A stretch of DNA of 64,000 bases from G965230065 sp965230065 (GCA_965230065.1 OZ245942.1:4836001-4900000), one strand, 5' to 3'. Positions 42,182 to 51,407 are shown, counted from the stretch's first letter. The notes: generated by a model from the letters alone, not told the origin. Numbers and translations: made by a program.

Positions 42182-43900
42182 ATGAAATATCTTAACCTCT
42201 TGAGTACTGTACTTTTTTTGAGCACATTAATGTGTCATCAAATAACCTTCGCGCAAGACTGGGAATGGGCCAATTATATTCCCTGGTCGTTTAATGTGCC
42301 CACACGAAATACCCCCGTGTATATAGATGTGTATACCAGGGCAGTAAGCCATGATGGAGCAGGCAATGCTTATGCTACCGGATATATTGACGTAGAAGAT
42401 GGTGATAACGGGGATGATGCCTCTGTATTTTTTGTTTCAAAATTCAATGCTGCGGGGCAACCCCTTTGGCACAAACAGTATGGCGCACCCTTCGGCCCGG
42501 AAGCACATGGGGAAGACATTGTGGCTGATGCCAATGGAAATATCTATGTGATCGGATACTTTTCTGGTACTTTGTCTTTTACCAATTCCCTTACACTGGC
42601 AAGCACAGGAGGGTCAAATGATATCTTTATTGCAAAATATAATACTTTTGGCAACGTACTTTGGGCAAAAAATATCGGAAGCAGCAGTGCTGATAAAGGA
42701 TATGGTATCGCTATTGACAATCAGGGAAACATAGTGGTAACAGGAAATATTTTTGGAGCGATATACTTTGGCAATGGCGTATGGTCTTTTGATTTTTCTC
42801 CCAATTCATCTGATTATTTTATAGCCAAACTTGATAACAGTGGCAATGCCCTATGGGTAAGGCGCAGTGCCAGCTCCGAAACCGCTTCGGCCAGGGGCAA
42901 GCGAATTAGTGTTGATTACACCGGGCAAATTTGGTCTGTCGGCTCATTCAGGGAGGAAGTTACGCTTGAGAACATTACCCTTACCGCAACGCCAGCCCAA
43001 TCAGGAAAAGTTTACGATATGTTTGTTGCCAAACATGATGCATCTGGCAATTTACTGTGGGCCAAAAATTTCGGTGGAAGTGAAAGCGAATGGTTTGCAG
43101 ATATTACCTGCGATCAGCAGGGAAATGCTTATACGACGGGTACATTTTATGGAAACATTGCTCTTGATAATGTTACCTTAACTTCATCATCCCAGGCGGG
43201 GTTTATAGCAAAAATAAATAGTGCTGGCAATACTGTTTGGGCTAAAAAAATAGGAGGTAACAGCTATACTGAAGCAGGGGGAGTAGGCGTAGATGCCAGT
43301 GATAACTGCTATGTGGCAGGCAGCGTCAACGGAAAGATTTTTGTAAATAAATACATTCCAAATGGTAATTTAGACTGGACAAAGGAAGCAAAAAAACATT
43401 ATACGAGTAATGGAGGGGAAGTTTTTGCCAATGATATTTCTACCGATAACGATGGCAACTCCTATGTGGCCGGTATGTTTCATGGCGACTTAATTTCTTT
43501 TGAAAACTTCAACCTGTCCGGATCACATGGCGATCAACCTGGATATGCTATTCAACAAGGCCTTGTTGCCAAACTATCGGCTACCGATCTTTTCTTCCCA
43601 CCTGAAATTGATCCCGGCGTTTGGGAAGAATGGCCACTGCCTCCACTGCCCGATCCGGTCAGTCGGCTGAAAGCCTTTCCAAACCCTTCCGATGACATAG
43701 TTACCTTGCACTTCCAAAACCCGGGAAGAAATATAGGCTATTTGGGCATTTATAACCAAAGAGGTGTGCGGGTACATTTGCAGGAATTCAGGGGAGACCT
43801 TGAGCAACGATTTAGCCTGGGAAGGTTTGGTACAGGGCACTACTATGGGATTGTAATTGCAGGTGAAGAAAAACATATCCAGACGATTATCATTGAATAG
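42182..43900 (+). CDS. T9SS-secreted SBBP beta-propeller protein 3
   Basis: A 572-residue member of the array: signal peptide ending TFAQ, mature start DWEWANYIPWSFNVP, SBBP-type repeats (about 30-470), a short PEIDPGVWEEWPLPPLPDP linker and a T9SS sorting domain (about 493-572, LKAFPNPSDDIVTLHF). It lacks the CFPCFPF module of proteins 1 and 2 and is closest to protein 4. It begins only 32 bases after the preceding stop and has no promoter box of its own, so it is probably co-transcribed. Confidence 0.85.
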   Translation: MKYLNLLSTVLFLSTLMCHQITFAQDWEWANYIPWSFNVPTRNTPVYIDVYTRAVSHDGAGNAYATGYIDVEDGDNGDDASVFFVSKFNAAGQPLWHKQYGAPFGPEAHGEDIVADANGNIYVIGYFSGTLSFTNSLTLASTGGSNDIFIAKYNTFGNVLWAKNIGSSSADKGYGIAIDNQGNIVVTGNIFGAIYFGNGVWSFDFSPNSSDYFIAKLDNSGNALWVRRSASSETASARGKRISVDYTGQIWSVGSFREEVTLENITLTATPAQSGKVYDMFVAKHDASGNLLWAKNFGGSESEWFADITCDQQGNAYTTGTFYGNIALDNVTLTSSSQAGFIAKINSAGNTVWAKKIGGNSYTEAGGVGVDASDNCYVAGSVNGKIFVNKYIPNGNLDWTKEAKKHYTSNGGEVFANDISTDNDGNSYVAGMFHGDLISFENFNLSGSHGDQPGYAIQQGLVAKLSATDLFFPPEIDPGVWEEWPLPPLPDPVSRLKAFPNPSDDIVTLHFQNPGRNIGYLGIYNQRGVRVHLQEFRGDLEQRFSLGRFGTGHYYGIVIAGEEKHIQTIIIE

Positions 43901-43922
43901 TTTTTTAGCCTTCCACTTTTTT

Positions 43923-43943
43923 GTAAGGCGACTCTCCGAGTCG
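43923..43943. repeat. REP-like palindrome, GTAAGGCGACTC class
   Basis: GTAAGG precedes the stem CGACTC-tcc-GAGTCG. It lies between SBBP genes 3 and 4 and is the third copy of the family that also occurs at 11309 and 38021. Confidence 0.7.
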
Positions 43944-43993
43944 ATTAAAATAAAATCCCCTAAAATGTTATACAACCATTTAATATTTGAGCT

Positions 43994-45679
43994 ATGAGAC
44001 CTATAAAAAAGTACGTATACTTGGCTTTCCTTTGTAGTATTTTTTGGAGCCAACATACTGTGGCGCAAGACTGGGCCTGGGCCAAATACATTCCCTGGTC
44101 GTTGAATATCCCATCCGATGATTTACCTGTATTTCACATTAACATGCAGCCCAGGGGTGTCACCCACGATGCGGCCGGCAATGCCTATATTACCGGATTT
44201 ATTGAAGTAGTCGATAAGTTGGGTGCCACGAAACAAACTTCTATTTTTTTTGTGGCAAAATACAACGCTTCGGGCAATTTGGTATGGATGAAAAAGTATG
44301 GGGAGCCTTATGCGCCACAGGCAAGTGGGAATGATATTATAGCCGACGCTGCCGGAAATTTCTATGTTACCGGCACGTTTTCAGGTACATTGACCCTCAG
44401 CAGGGCCGTTTCATTGACAAGTTCAGGCTCTGACGATATTTTTATTATCAAATATAACACCCTGGGCAATGTGGTCTGGGCCAAAAAAGTGGGTGGCAGC
44501 CATTGGGATGGGGGCAATAGTATTGCCTTAGGCCCGCAGGGAAATATCCTGATTACCGGCACTGTGAATGGAACCGTTATTTTTGGGCCCAATACAATTT
44601 CTGCTGACCCTACCCCCAATTCATCTGATTACTTTATCGCCAAATATGAGGGCAGTACCGGCGACGTAATGTGGGTAAAGCGGGGCAGCAGCAGTGGTAG
44701 TTCCAACGCCTGGGGCGATAAGATCAGTGTTGACCCACAAGGACAAATCTGGACATCAGGGCCTTTTGTCGAAATGACGATAGACAATGTTACTATTTCC
44801 AATATGGTAGGGGCTTATTTCGTGGCCCGGCATGATGCTACGGGAAATTTGATTTGGATAAAAAACTATCCCGTAAGCGAAGTTGAAGTTGCCGGTGACC
44901 ACCAGGGCAATGCGTATATTACCGGACATTTTAGCAATAATATTGCTTTGGGAGGCTTTACCCTTACCACACCCTATAACGATACCGATGCTTTCGTGGC
45001 TAAAATGGATGACAATGGTAACATTCTCTGGGCCAAAAGTGTAAGCTCAACAGCATATGACGCGGGGTTTTCTCTGGCGGTAGATGCCAGTAACAACTGT
45101 TATGTAACCGGGTATTCCGACAAAAATATTTTCGTTAATAAATATACGCCCAACGGGGGGCTGGTTTGGAATTATTATACGCTTACTGATGGAGCAGCGG
45201 TAGGTTTGGATATCAGTACAGATGATGATGGCAATTCCTATGTAAGCGGAACGTTAATCGGGGATGTATTGTATTTTGGAAATAATATTACCGTTTCAGG
45301 AAACTATCAATCTTCTTTGACCCAAAATATTACACAAGGCGTAGTAGCAAAGCTCTCAGCTACGGACATATTTTTTCCCCCGGAAATTGACCCCGGCGTG
45401 TGGGAAGAATGGCCGTTGCCACCCGACCCCGATCCGACGAGCCGCCTGAAAGCGTATCCCAACCCTTCCGATGATATTTTTACCTTGCATTTCGTCAATC
45501 CTGTTGAAGAAGTAGGTTATCTCGGCATTTATAATCAAAAAGGAAAGTTGGTTTACCAACAAAGTTTTAAAAGCGACCTGGAGCAACGCATCAGCCTGCG
45601 TGAATTTGGCAGAGGGTATTTTTATGCCAGGGTAATAGTAGGAAAAGACGCTTTTTACCAGACTTTGATTGTGCGGTGA
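43994..45679 (+). CDS. T9SS-secreted SBBP beta-propeller protein 4
   Basis: A 561-residue paralogue of protein 3: signal peptide ending TVAQ, mature start DWAWAKYIPWSLNIP, SBBP-type repeats (about 30-455), the shared PEIDPGVWEEWPLPP linker and a T9SS sorting domain (about 483-561, LKAYPNPSDDIFTLHF). It is separated from gene 3 by 93 bases containing a REP-like palindrome and has no ECF-type box of its own. Confidence 0.85.
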   Translation: MRPIKKYVYLAFLCSIFWSQHTVAQDWAWAKYIPWSLNIPSDDLPVFHINMQPRGVTHDAAGNAYITGFIEVVDKLGATKQTSIFFVAKYNASGNLVWMKKYGEPYAPQASGNDIIADAAGNFYVTGTFSGTLTLSRAVSLTSSGSDDIFIIKYNTLGNVVWAKKVGGSHWDGGNSIALGPQGNILITGTVNGTVIFGPNTISADPTPNSSDYFIAKYEGSTGDVMWVKRGSSSGSSNAWGDKISVDPQGQIWTSGPFVEMTIDNVTISNMVGAYFVARHDATGNLIWIKNYPVSEVEVAGDHQGNAYITGHFSNNIALGGFTLTTPYNDTDAFVAKMDDNGNILWAKSVSSTAYDAGFSLAVDASNNCYVTGYSDKNIFVNKYTPNGGLVWNYYTLTDGAAVGLDISTDDDGNSYVSGTLIGDVLYFGNNITVSGNYQSSLTQNITQGVVAKLSATDIFFPPEIDPGVWEEWPLPPDPDPTSRLKAYPNPSDDIFTLHFVNPVEEVGYLGIYNQKGKLVYQQSFKSDLEQRISLREFGRGYFYARVIVGKDAFYQTLIVR

Positions 45680-45696
45680 AGCTGATAGGTACGCTC

Positions 45697-45728
45697 AATG
45701 TTTACCTTTTTTACATTTCAGTATAAAA
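45697..45728 (+). promoter_or_regulatory. ECF-type promoter box of the IPT/beta-helix lipoprotein gene
   Basis: AATGTTTACC, 13 bases, AGTATAAAA; it ends 48 bases before the chosen start at 45776. An ATG inside this box (45698) is in frame with the gene but cannot be its start if the box is a promoter. Confidence 0.7.
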
Positions 45729-45775
45729 AGCAGTATCTTAATGAACTTAACCAAATGATAAATAGCATAACTCCT

Positions 45776-47878
45776 ATGAAAATCCGACCTTCAGTATCTT
45801 ACTTAGCTTTATTAAAACTTTTCTTAACCCTGGTACTATTTGCTTTCTTACTGCAAAGCTGTGGTGATGAAGAGGGGGGAGGGGATGATGACCCGATGCC
45901 AGCCTTGCCAACCATTTCTGCTATTGATCCAACTTCGGGCGCAGAAGGTACAGAAGTAACCATCACCGGAACCAATTTCAGTGCAAATACTGCTGAAAAT
46001 ACAGTGCAGTTTAATGGCACTTCTGCCACAGTAGAATCAGCATCTGAAACACAACTGATAGTAGAAGTGCCTGCCGGGGCTACTACGGGCAATGTGAGTG
46101 TTACCGTGGGCAACGAAACGGTGCGGGGTCCTGTTTTTACAGTAATACCCGGAAACCTGTATGATTGTGCCAACAATGAAATTACCGAAAATACCACCTG
46201 GGAAGACGTGGAACAGGGCGATGCAGTAGACTATGTAATCCAATGTGCCATTTCAGTAAAAGGGAATGCTTTGCTCACCATTGAGCCGGGTGTTATCATC
46301 GCTTTTGAAGGGGAAGAAAGCGGAATATTTACCAGTGAAGGGGGAGGCTTAAAAGCCATTGGCACGGAAACCAATCCGATAGAATTTGTAGGAACTTCTG
46401 AAAACAAAGGGGTTTGGAAAGGAGTATATTTTGGCTCTAACCACCCTGAAAACCGCCTGGAACAGGTAACCGTAATGCATGCCGGGCGCACCGCTTCCGC
46501 TCAGTCTGACGAAAAGGGGGCGGTTCAGCTCAGCCGGAAAGATGATTCTGAAGGCTCCATCGTAAACTGCACGATTACCAACAATGAAGGGTATGGTATT
46601 TTTGTTACTGATGAAAGTATACTTGAAGAATTTTCAGGAAACACAATTACCAACAATGATGGCGCACCAGTTGGCTTATTCTTCAATCAGTTAGGTGCCT
46701 TAGATGCAGATTCCGATTATCAAGGCAACGGAAGTGATTACGTGGAAGTCCGCGAAAACGACCTTGAAGATGAAGAAGTAAGCCTTGCATTGCTGAATGT
46801 GCCTTATCGTTTTGTGGAAAGTAAAAAATATAATATCAATAATTCCCTGACCATCAGTGCGGGGAATACTTTAGAGTTTGGCAATGGAGCAGGACTGCGG
46901 CTGGGGGAGCAGTCATCAGATTGCAGCACAACCACGGGTTCACTAAATGCTACAGGTACGGCAGAAAATCCTATCTCCTTTCGGGGAGTTACAGATGGTG
47001 CAGGCACCTGGCTTGGCATTGGCTTCAATTCTTCCAGCCCGAATAACAAACTGATTTATTGTGAAATCTCCGGTGGGGGAAGTGATGAATTGTACAATGC
47101 GGCCGACTTCCCGGCCAATATCACCCTGCAATGCGAAAGTAATGTGATAATCCAGCATACCACCATCAGTGAAAGTGGAGGATATGGTATTTATATGCTG
47201 GATGAAGATGCAGCACTCAATAATTTTAAGGAAAATACTATGATCAATAATGAACTGGCACCGGTTTATATGCATTTACCCCAGGTAGACCAGTTAGATG
47301 CCGCCTCTGCTTATGCCGAAGGAAACGGGCGCGCGTACATTGAAGTACAGGGGGACCCGGTAGTAGATAATGATTTAACCATTGCTAAACTGGAAGTGCC
47401 GTACCGTATAGCCGTAGACAGGGTAGGGCGGCCCACGTATGTGGAGAAAAAACTGACCATTCTGCCCGGTGTTACACTGGAATTCGAGACTTCCGCAGGC
47501 ATTATTTTAGGCAGTCCGGGCGTAGACTGTATTCCTACATCCGGTGTATTAAATGCAGAAGGTACAGCGGAACAGCCCATCATATTCAGAGGGGCTGCAG
47601 AAGGGCAGGGTACCTGGGTGGGCCTGGGCATCAATTCAAGTAGTGCGAACAATAAATTAATCTACTGTGAAATTTCAGGTGGAGGTGCTGAAAAAATGTA
47701 CAATGCCGGAGGAAATGGCAATATTGTGATTCATTGTAAAGGCAAAGCAGAGATTAAAAATAGTACTATTAAAGATAGTGGAGGGTGGGGTATTGATTTT
47801 GTGCAAGGAGGAAACACCTTAAAAGATAATGACAACACCTTTGAAAATAATGCTGAGGGTGATGTAGCACCCAATTAG
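45776..47878 (+). CDS. Surface lipoprotein with IPT/TIG domain and beta-helix
   Basis: A 700-residue lipoprotein. The ATG at 45776 gives MKIRPSVSYLALLKLFLTLV and a lipobox with Cys29 (LLQSC); the frame opens earlier, at 45698. After the Cys comes GDEEGGGDDD, an acidic run of the kind that sends lipoproteins to the cell surface in Bacteroidota. Residues about 42-128 are an IPT/TIG domain (ISAIDPTSGAEGTEVTITGT). The rest is three similar right-handed beta-helix blocks with LTIEPGVIIAFE, NPIEFVG and IVNCTITNNEGYGIFV signatures. It has no T9SS domain. It shares the ECF-type box with the SBBP genes. Confidence 0.82.
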   Translation: MKIRPSVSYLALLKLFLTLVLFAFLLQSCGDEEGGGDDDPMPALPTISAIDPTSGAEGTEVTITGTNFSANTAENTVQFNGTSATVESASETQLIVEVPAGATTGNVSVTVGNETVRGPVFTVIPGNLYDCANNEITENTTWEDVEQGDAVDYVIQCAISVKGNALLTIEPGVIIAFEGEESGIFTSEGGGLKAIGTETNPIEFVGTSENKGVWKGVYFGSNHPENRLEQVTVMHAGRTASAQSDEKGAVQLSRKDDSEGSIVNCTITNNEGYGIFVTDESILEEFSGNTITNNDGAPVGLFFNQLGALDADSDYQGNGSDYVEVRENDLEDEEVSLALLNVPYRFVESKKYNINNSLTISAGNTLEFGNGAGLRLGEQSSDCSTTTGSLNATGTAENPISFRGVTDGAGTWLGIGFNSSSPNNKLIYCEISGGGSDELYNAADFPANITLQCESNVIIQHTTISESGGYGIYMLDEDAALNNFKENTMINNELAPVYMHLPQVDQLDAASAYAEGNGRAYIEVQGDPVVDNDLTIAKLEVPYRIAVDRVGRPTYVEKKLTILPGVTLEFETSAGIILGSPGVDCIPTSGVLNAEGTAEQPIIFRGAAEGQGTWVGLGINSSSANNKLIYCEISGGGAEKMYNAGGNGNIVIHCKGKAEIKNSTIKDSGGWGIDFVQGGNTLKDNDNTFENNAEGDVAPN

Positions 47879-47912
47879 TGTTCTAAGAACATTATGTGAG
47901 GGCAAAGAAATT

Positions 47913-47967
47913 AGGCAGTAGCAGGGGACAGTTATGAAAATCCTGCTCACTGCCTGATGCTACTGCC
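47913..47967. terminator. Complex hairpin after the IPT/beta-helix gene
   Basis: GGCAGTAGCA and TGCTACTGCC form 10-bp outer arms. An inner alternative pairs AGGCAGTAGCAGG with CCTGCTCACTGCCT with one mismatch. The hairpin lies about 35 bases after the stop codon and so could terminate transcription, although it has no T-run. Confidence 0.5.
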
Positions 47968-48004
47968 ACTGCTTATATTTCCCGGAATTTAGTATTATTG
48001 TAGT

Positions 48005-49675
48005 ATGCCATATTCCATTAAAACTATCTTCCGTGTTGGTTTCGCTTTTCTTTCTGTCAGTTGCTTCCTGCTTGGCTGTTCGTCTCCGCAGCATTACGAT
48101 CTCATCATCCAAAATGGATTGGTGTATGACGGCTCAGGAGCAACTCCTGTTCAGGCAGATATTGGTGTTCTTCAGGATACCATTGCCAAAGCAGGTGATT
48201 TGGGCGAGGCAACAGCCGGTCAAGTGATTGACGCAGAGGGACTGGCTGTAAGCCCTGGCTTTATCAATATGCTGAGTTGGGCTGCATACCCTGTCCTGGA
48301 AGATGGGCGCTCGATGAGCGACATCAAACAAGGGGTAACGCTGGAAGTTTTTGGGGAAGGTTCATCTTTAGGCCCGCTGAACCCCCAAATGAAAGAAAAT
48401 GCTGGGGTTTCCTGGACTACTTTGGGCGAGGCATTGGACAGCCTGGTACAAAAAGGCGTAGCACCTAATATTGCATCTTTTGTAGGAGCTACCACGGTAC
48501 GCATTCACGAACTTGGCTATGAAGATCGTGCCCCCTCCGAAGAAGAATTACATAAGATGCAGGAACTGGTGCGGCAGGCTATGCGTGAAGGAGCATTGGG
48601 TTTGGGTTCCTCCCTGATTTATGCCCCTGCATTTTATGCACAAACAGGTGAATTAATTGCCCTGGCCCAAGCTGCTGCCGAATTTGACGGCATGTATATT
48701 TCACACTTGCGCTCCGAAGGCAATGGTCTGCTTACAGCGGTAGATGAGTTATTGACCATAGCCTCTGAAGCAGGAATTGACGCTGAAATTTATCACCTAA
48801 AGGCAGCCGGACAACAAAACTGGCCGAAGTTAGATACTGTTTTGACTAAAATTGACTCAGCCAATGAAGCAGGTTTGCAGGTCTCTACCAATATGTACAC
48901 TTATACAGCAGCTTCTACGGGCCTGGATGCTACCATGCCACCCTGGGTGCAGGAAGGTGGGGAACAGGAATGGGTAAAAAGGTTACAGGAACCCCAAACC
49001 CGCCAAAGGGTAATTGACGAAATGCTCTCAAATACCAGTGAATGGGAAAACTTTTTCATGCTCGCCAGTGACCCTTCCAACATTTTAATTGTGGGCGTTT
49101 CCCGGGATTCTTTGTTGCATGTAACGGGCAAAACCGTAGCAGAAATTGCCGAGGTATGGCAAACTTCCCCTGTAGAAACCATTGTTGATATGGTGGTCCG
49201 CAACGGGGGCGATGCCAGCGTGGTATATTTCCTGATGAGTGAAGAAAATGTAAAAAAACAAATTACTCTTCCTTACATGAGTTTTGGTTCAGATGCCCGC
49301 TCAGTAGCCGCAGAAGGGGAGGTGCTTGCATCCAGTACGCACCCGCGCACCTATGGAAACTTTGCCAGGTTATTGGGTAAGTATGTGAGAGATGAGCAGG
49401 TCATTTCCCTGGAAGAAGCTATTTATCGCCTTACCAGTTTGTCGGCCCAAAAGCTAAAAATTAAAAAGCGGGGTAAGATTGCTGCGGGCTTTTATGCAGA
49501 CATTTTGATTTTTGACCCTGAAAAAATTCAGGACAAGGCTACTTTTCAAAATCCACATCAGTATGCAGAAGGGATGGTACATGTATTTGTAAATGGGGAA
49601 CAGGTTTTGAAAAATGGAGAGCATACTGGGGCATTACCTGGAAAAGTAGTGCGTGGGCCGGGGTATGAAAAGTGA
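48005..49675 (+). CDS. D-aminoacylase-family amidohydrolase lipoprotein lacking HxH
   Basis: A 556-residue lipoprotein (lipidated Cys25 in LLGCSS) with the N-acyl-D-amino-acid deacylase fold: YDLIIQNGLVYDGSG, SDIKQGVTLEVFGEG, YISHLRSEG, IYHLKAAG, LPYMSFGSDA, and the C-terminal KRGKIAAGFYADILIFDP. The usual PGFIDxHxH is PGFINMLSW, so both metal-binding His are gone, and the metal-ligand Cys of the GNCG segment is missing (GEGS). The His of HLRSEG and YHLKAAG and the Asp of FGSDA remain. It may be a mono-metal enzyme of a distinct subfamily. It is not obviously linked to its neighbours. Confidence 0.82.
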   Translation: MPYSIKTIFRVGFAFLSVSCFLLGCSSPQHYDLIIQNGLVYDGSGATPVQADIGVLQDTIAKAGDLGEATAGQVIDAEGLAVSPGFINMLSWAAYPVLEDGRSMSDIKQGVTLEVFGEGSSLGPLNPQMKENAGVSWTTLGEALDSLVQKGVAPNIASFVGATTVRIHELGYEDRAPSEEELHKMQELVRQAMREGALGLGSSLIYAPAFYAQTGELIALAQAAAEFDGMYISHLRSEGNGLLTAVDELLTIASEAGIDAEIYHLKAAGQQNWPKLDTVLTKIDSANEAGLQVSTNMYTYTAASTGLDATMPPWVQEGGEQEWVKRLQEPQTRQRVIDEMLSNTSEWENFFMLASDPSNILIVGVSRDSLLHVTGKTVAEIAEVWQTSPVETIVDMVVRNGGDASVVYFLMSEENVKKQITLPYMSFGSDARSVAAEGEVLASSTHPRTYGNFARLLGKYVRDEQVISLEEAIYRLTSLSAQKLKIKKRGKIAAGFYADILIFDPEKIQDKATFQNPHQYAEGMVHVFVNGEQVLKNGEHTGALPGKVVRGPGYEK

Positions 49676-49840
49676 AAAAGCCCAAACAATTTGTCTGAGC
49701 TTTTCTTTGGATTAACATTGTCTCATGGTAATATGATAATACTTACGAGGCCGGAGATCGAAAGTTGTTCTTGTTATAAAATTTTTTCTCTTTTTTCACA
49801 GGTGGTTGTTAGGCGAACTGGGATGTCAACTGTACTGTAA

Positions 49841-49862
49841 CGACGGGCATTTCTGTCCGTCG
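49841..49862. repeat. CGACGGGCA/TGTCCGTCG intergenic hairpin
   Basis: Nine-base arms with one G-U pair and a 4-base loop lie between the convergent deacylase and DUF1080 genes (gap 49676-49887). It may serve as a terminator; no other feature is visible in the 212-base gap. Confidence 0.55.
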
Positions 49863-49887
49863 AGAGGAAACTAATTACAAATGTTCT

Positions 49888-50523
49888 TTATAGCTCTTCC
49901 ACTCTAATATTTTTCCACCTTACCCTGATGCCTCCGCCGTCATGGATTTGTAAGGCAATGGAGCCATTGGCTTTTCCGATTTTTTCGTCTGTCAGGTCAA
50001 CCATCAGCTCACCATTCAGAAAAGTCATTACCCGGTCGTCTACCACTCTTATTTTCAAGGTGTTCCATTCCCCCATTTTTAAAATACCTTCTTTTTCTTC
50101 AGGAATTTGTTCCAGCCACCCTCTGCCATATGATTCATAAATTCCACCAGTATCATGATTGGGAGGGGCAACTTCTACCTGCCATCCACTGATCTTGGTG
50201 CCTTCAATGGTTGACCGGAAAAATACGCCACTATTGCCATTGGCTTCCTGTAAAAAGTTTAGGGTAAGCTCAAAATTTCGGTAGTGCTTATCGGTAGCTA
50301 AATAGCCATAGGCTTCATCCGGGCCACTTTCGCATATTAATTCCCCATCTTCCACATACCATTTTTCAGTGCCGTAAATGGTCCATCCTTTCAGGTTTTT
50401 TCCGTTAAAAATGGGTTTGGGCTTTTGATTCAATAAGTCGCTTGCATGTACGGCCACCGAATTGACCAGTACGAAAAACAAGGTAGCATACAATAATTCA
50501 GTAAATTTGGTTTTATGGTTCAT
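49888..50523 (-). CDS. DUF1080 (3-keto-disaccharide hydrolase-like) exported protein
   Basis: A 211-residue secreted protein. I use the ATG at 50523 (MNHKTKFTELLYATLFF, signal peptide ending VHAS); the frame continues to 50586 through low-complexity DNA. The DUF1080 lectin-like jelly roll is clear: PIFNGKNLKGWTIYG, WYVEDGELICESG, GYLATDKHYRNFELTLNF, NSGVFFRS, and GEWNTLKIRVVDDRVMTFLNG. Members act in polysaccharide or glycoside breakdown. It follows the PIG-L deacetylase gene after a short word-repeat gap. Confidence 0.88.
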   Translation of the reverse strand: MNHKTKFTELLYATLFFVLVNSVAVHASDLLNQKPKPIFNGKNLKGWTIYGTEKWYVEDGELICESGPDEAYGYLATDKHYRNFELTLNFLQEANGNSGVFFRSTIEGTKISGWQVEVAPPNHDTGGIYESYGRGWLEQIPEEKEGILKMGEWNTLKIRVVDDRVMTFLNGELMVDLTDEKIGKANGSIALQIHDGGGIRVRWKNIRVEEL

Positions 50524-50588
50524 GGGTTTAGTTTTTAGTTTGAAGTTTAGGGTTTTTGGTTTTTTAGTTTTTTTTTGAAATATCAAAT

Positions 50589-51407
50589 TTAAACATTTAA
50601 CATAGAAAATAACGAGCGGATCTCCGCTTCATTGGGTTGCAGGCCATATTCACAAATTTCAAAAGCCTCAGCGAGTTTTACTTTTGCACCTTGCTCTGTT
50701 CCATACCATTTTTCTAATGATTTTCTGGTGGCAGGTGAAATTTCTTTGGACCATTGTCTTCTTAAAAACTGAATCCGCCCGGGTTTATCATCAGGCATGT
50801 GCCGGGTTTGCTCTATCCAGGGCAGCCACTCATAAAACTGTGATGTGTGTGCATCCAATGCTGCAATTTTTTTATCAAATGATGAACCTATGTCCACGGC
50901 AATGTCAGGCTGAAACGGATAGGGTTTCAGAAAATGATCTTGCATGAATAAAAACAGCGGGTTTTTTCCCAGAGGCGGGGTATCCGGACAAACGTTTGGT
51001 ACTGCTACCAAATAAGCTGCATCTTGCACCGTGAGGCTGGTATAACGATGATCCGGATGGTAATCGTAAGGGCGGTGCGTCATAACAATATCTGCTTTCC
51101 ATTCCCGAATCATGCGGATGACCTGATGCCGCAGGGAAAGGGTGGGCAAAAGTTCAGTATCATGATGATCCAGGGTATGATATTCAGCGATGCCCAGTCG
51201 CCTTCCAGCTTCTTCTGCTTCGGCGCGCCTCCGTTTTGCCAAAGCTCCGCCACCCTCAGTTTGGTGGCCGGCATCCCCGCTGGTGAGCGATACAAATTTT
51301 ACGGCATGTCCCATTTTGGCAAATAAAGCCGCTGTACCTCCTGCATACACATCGGCATCATCAGGATGCGCGCCAATCACAATGATATTTAAGCTATTTT
51401 TTTCCAC
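50589..51407 (-). CDS. PIG-L family deacetylase
   Basis: A 272-residue zinc deacetylase of the PIG-L/LmbE fold, which removes acetyl groups from N-acetylglucosaminyl conjugates. The metal motif AHPDD is at 13-17, SLTSGDAGH near 40 and HRPYDYHPDHR near 111-121 with further ligands. The length is greater than that of typical bacillithiol enzyme BshB1, so I do not assign that name. It is divergent from ligA and probably co-transcribed with the DUF1080 gene. Confidence 0.88.
   Translation of the reverse strand: MEKNSLNIIVIGAHPDDADVYAGGTAALFAKMGHAVKFVSLTSGDAGHQTEGGGALAKRRRAEAEEAGRRLGIAEYHTLDHHDTELLPTLSLRHQVIRMIREWKADIVMTHRPYDYHPDHRYTSLTVQDAAYLVAVPNVCPDTPPLGKNPLFLFMQDHFLKPYPFQPDIAVDIGSSFDKKIAALDAHTSQFYEWLPWIEQTRHMPDDKPGRIQFLRRQWSKEISPATRKSLEKWYGTEQGAKVKLAEAFEICEYGLQPNEAEIRSLFSMLNV

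Noticed and set aside
45698..45775. Upstream start for the IPT/beta-helix protein
   Set aside because: The ATG at 45698 lies inside the promoter-like box and puts 26 residues before a perfect lipoprotein signal, so 45776 is preferred.
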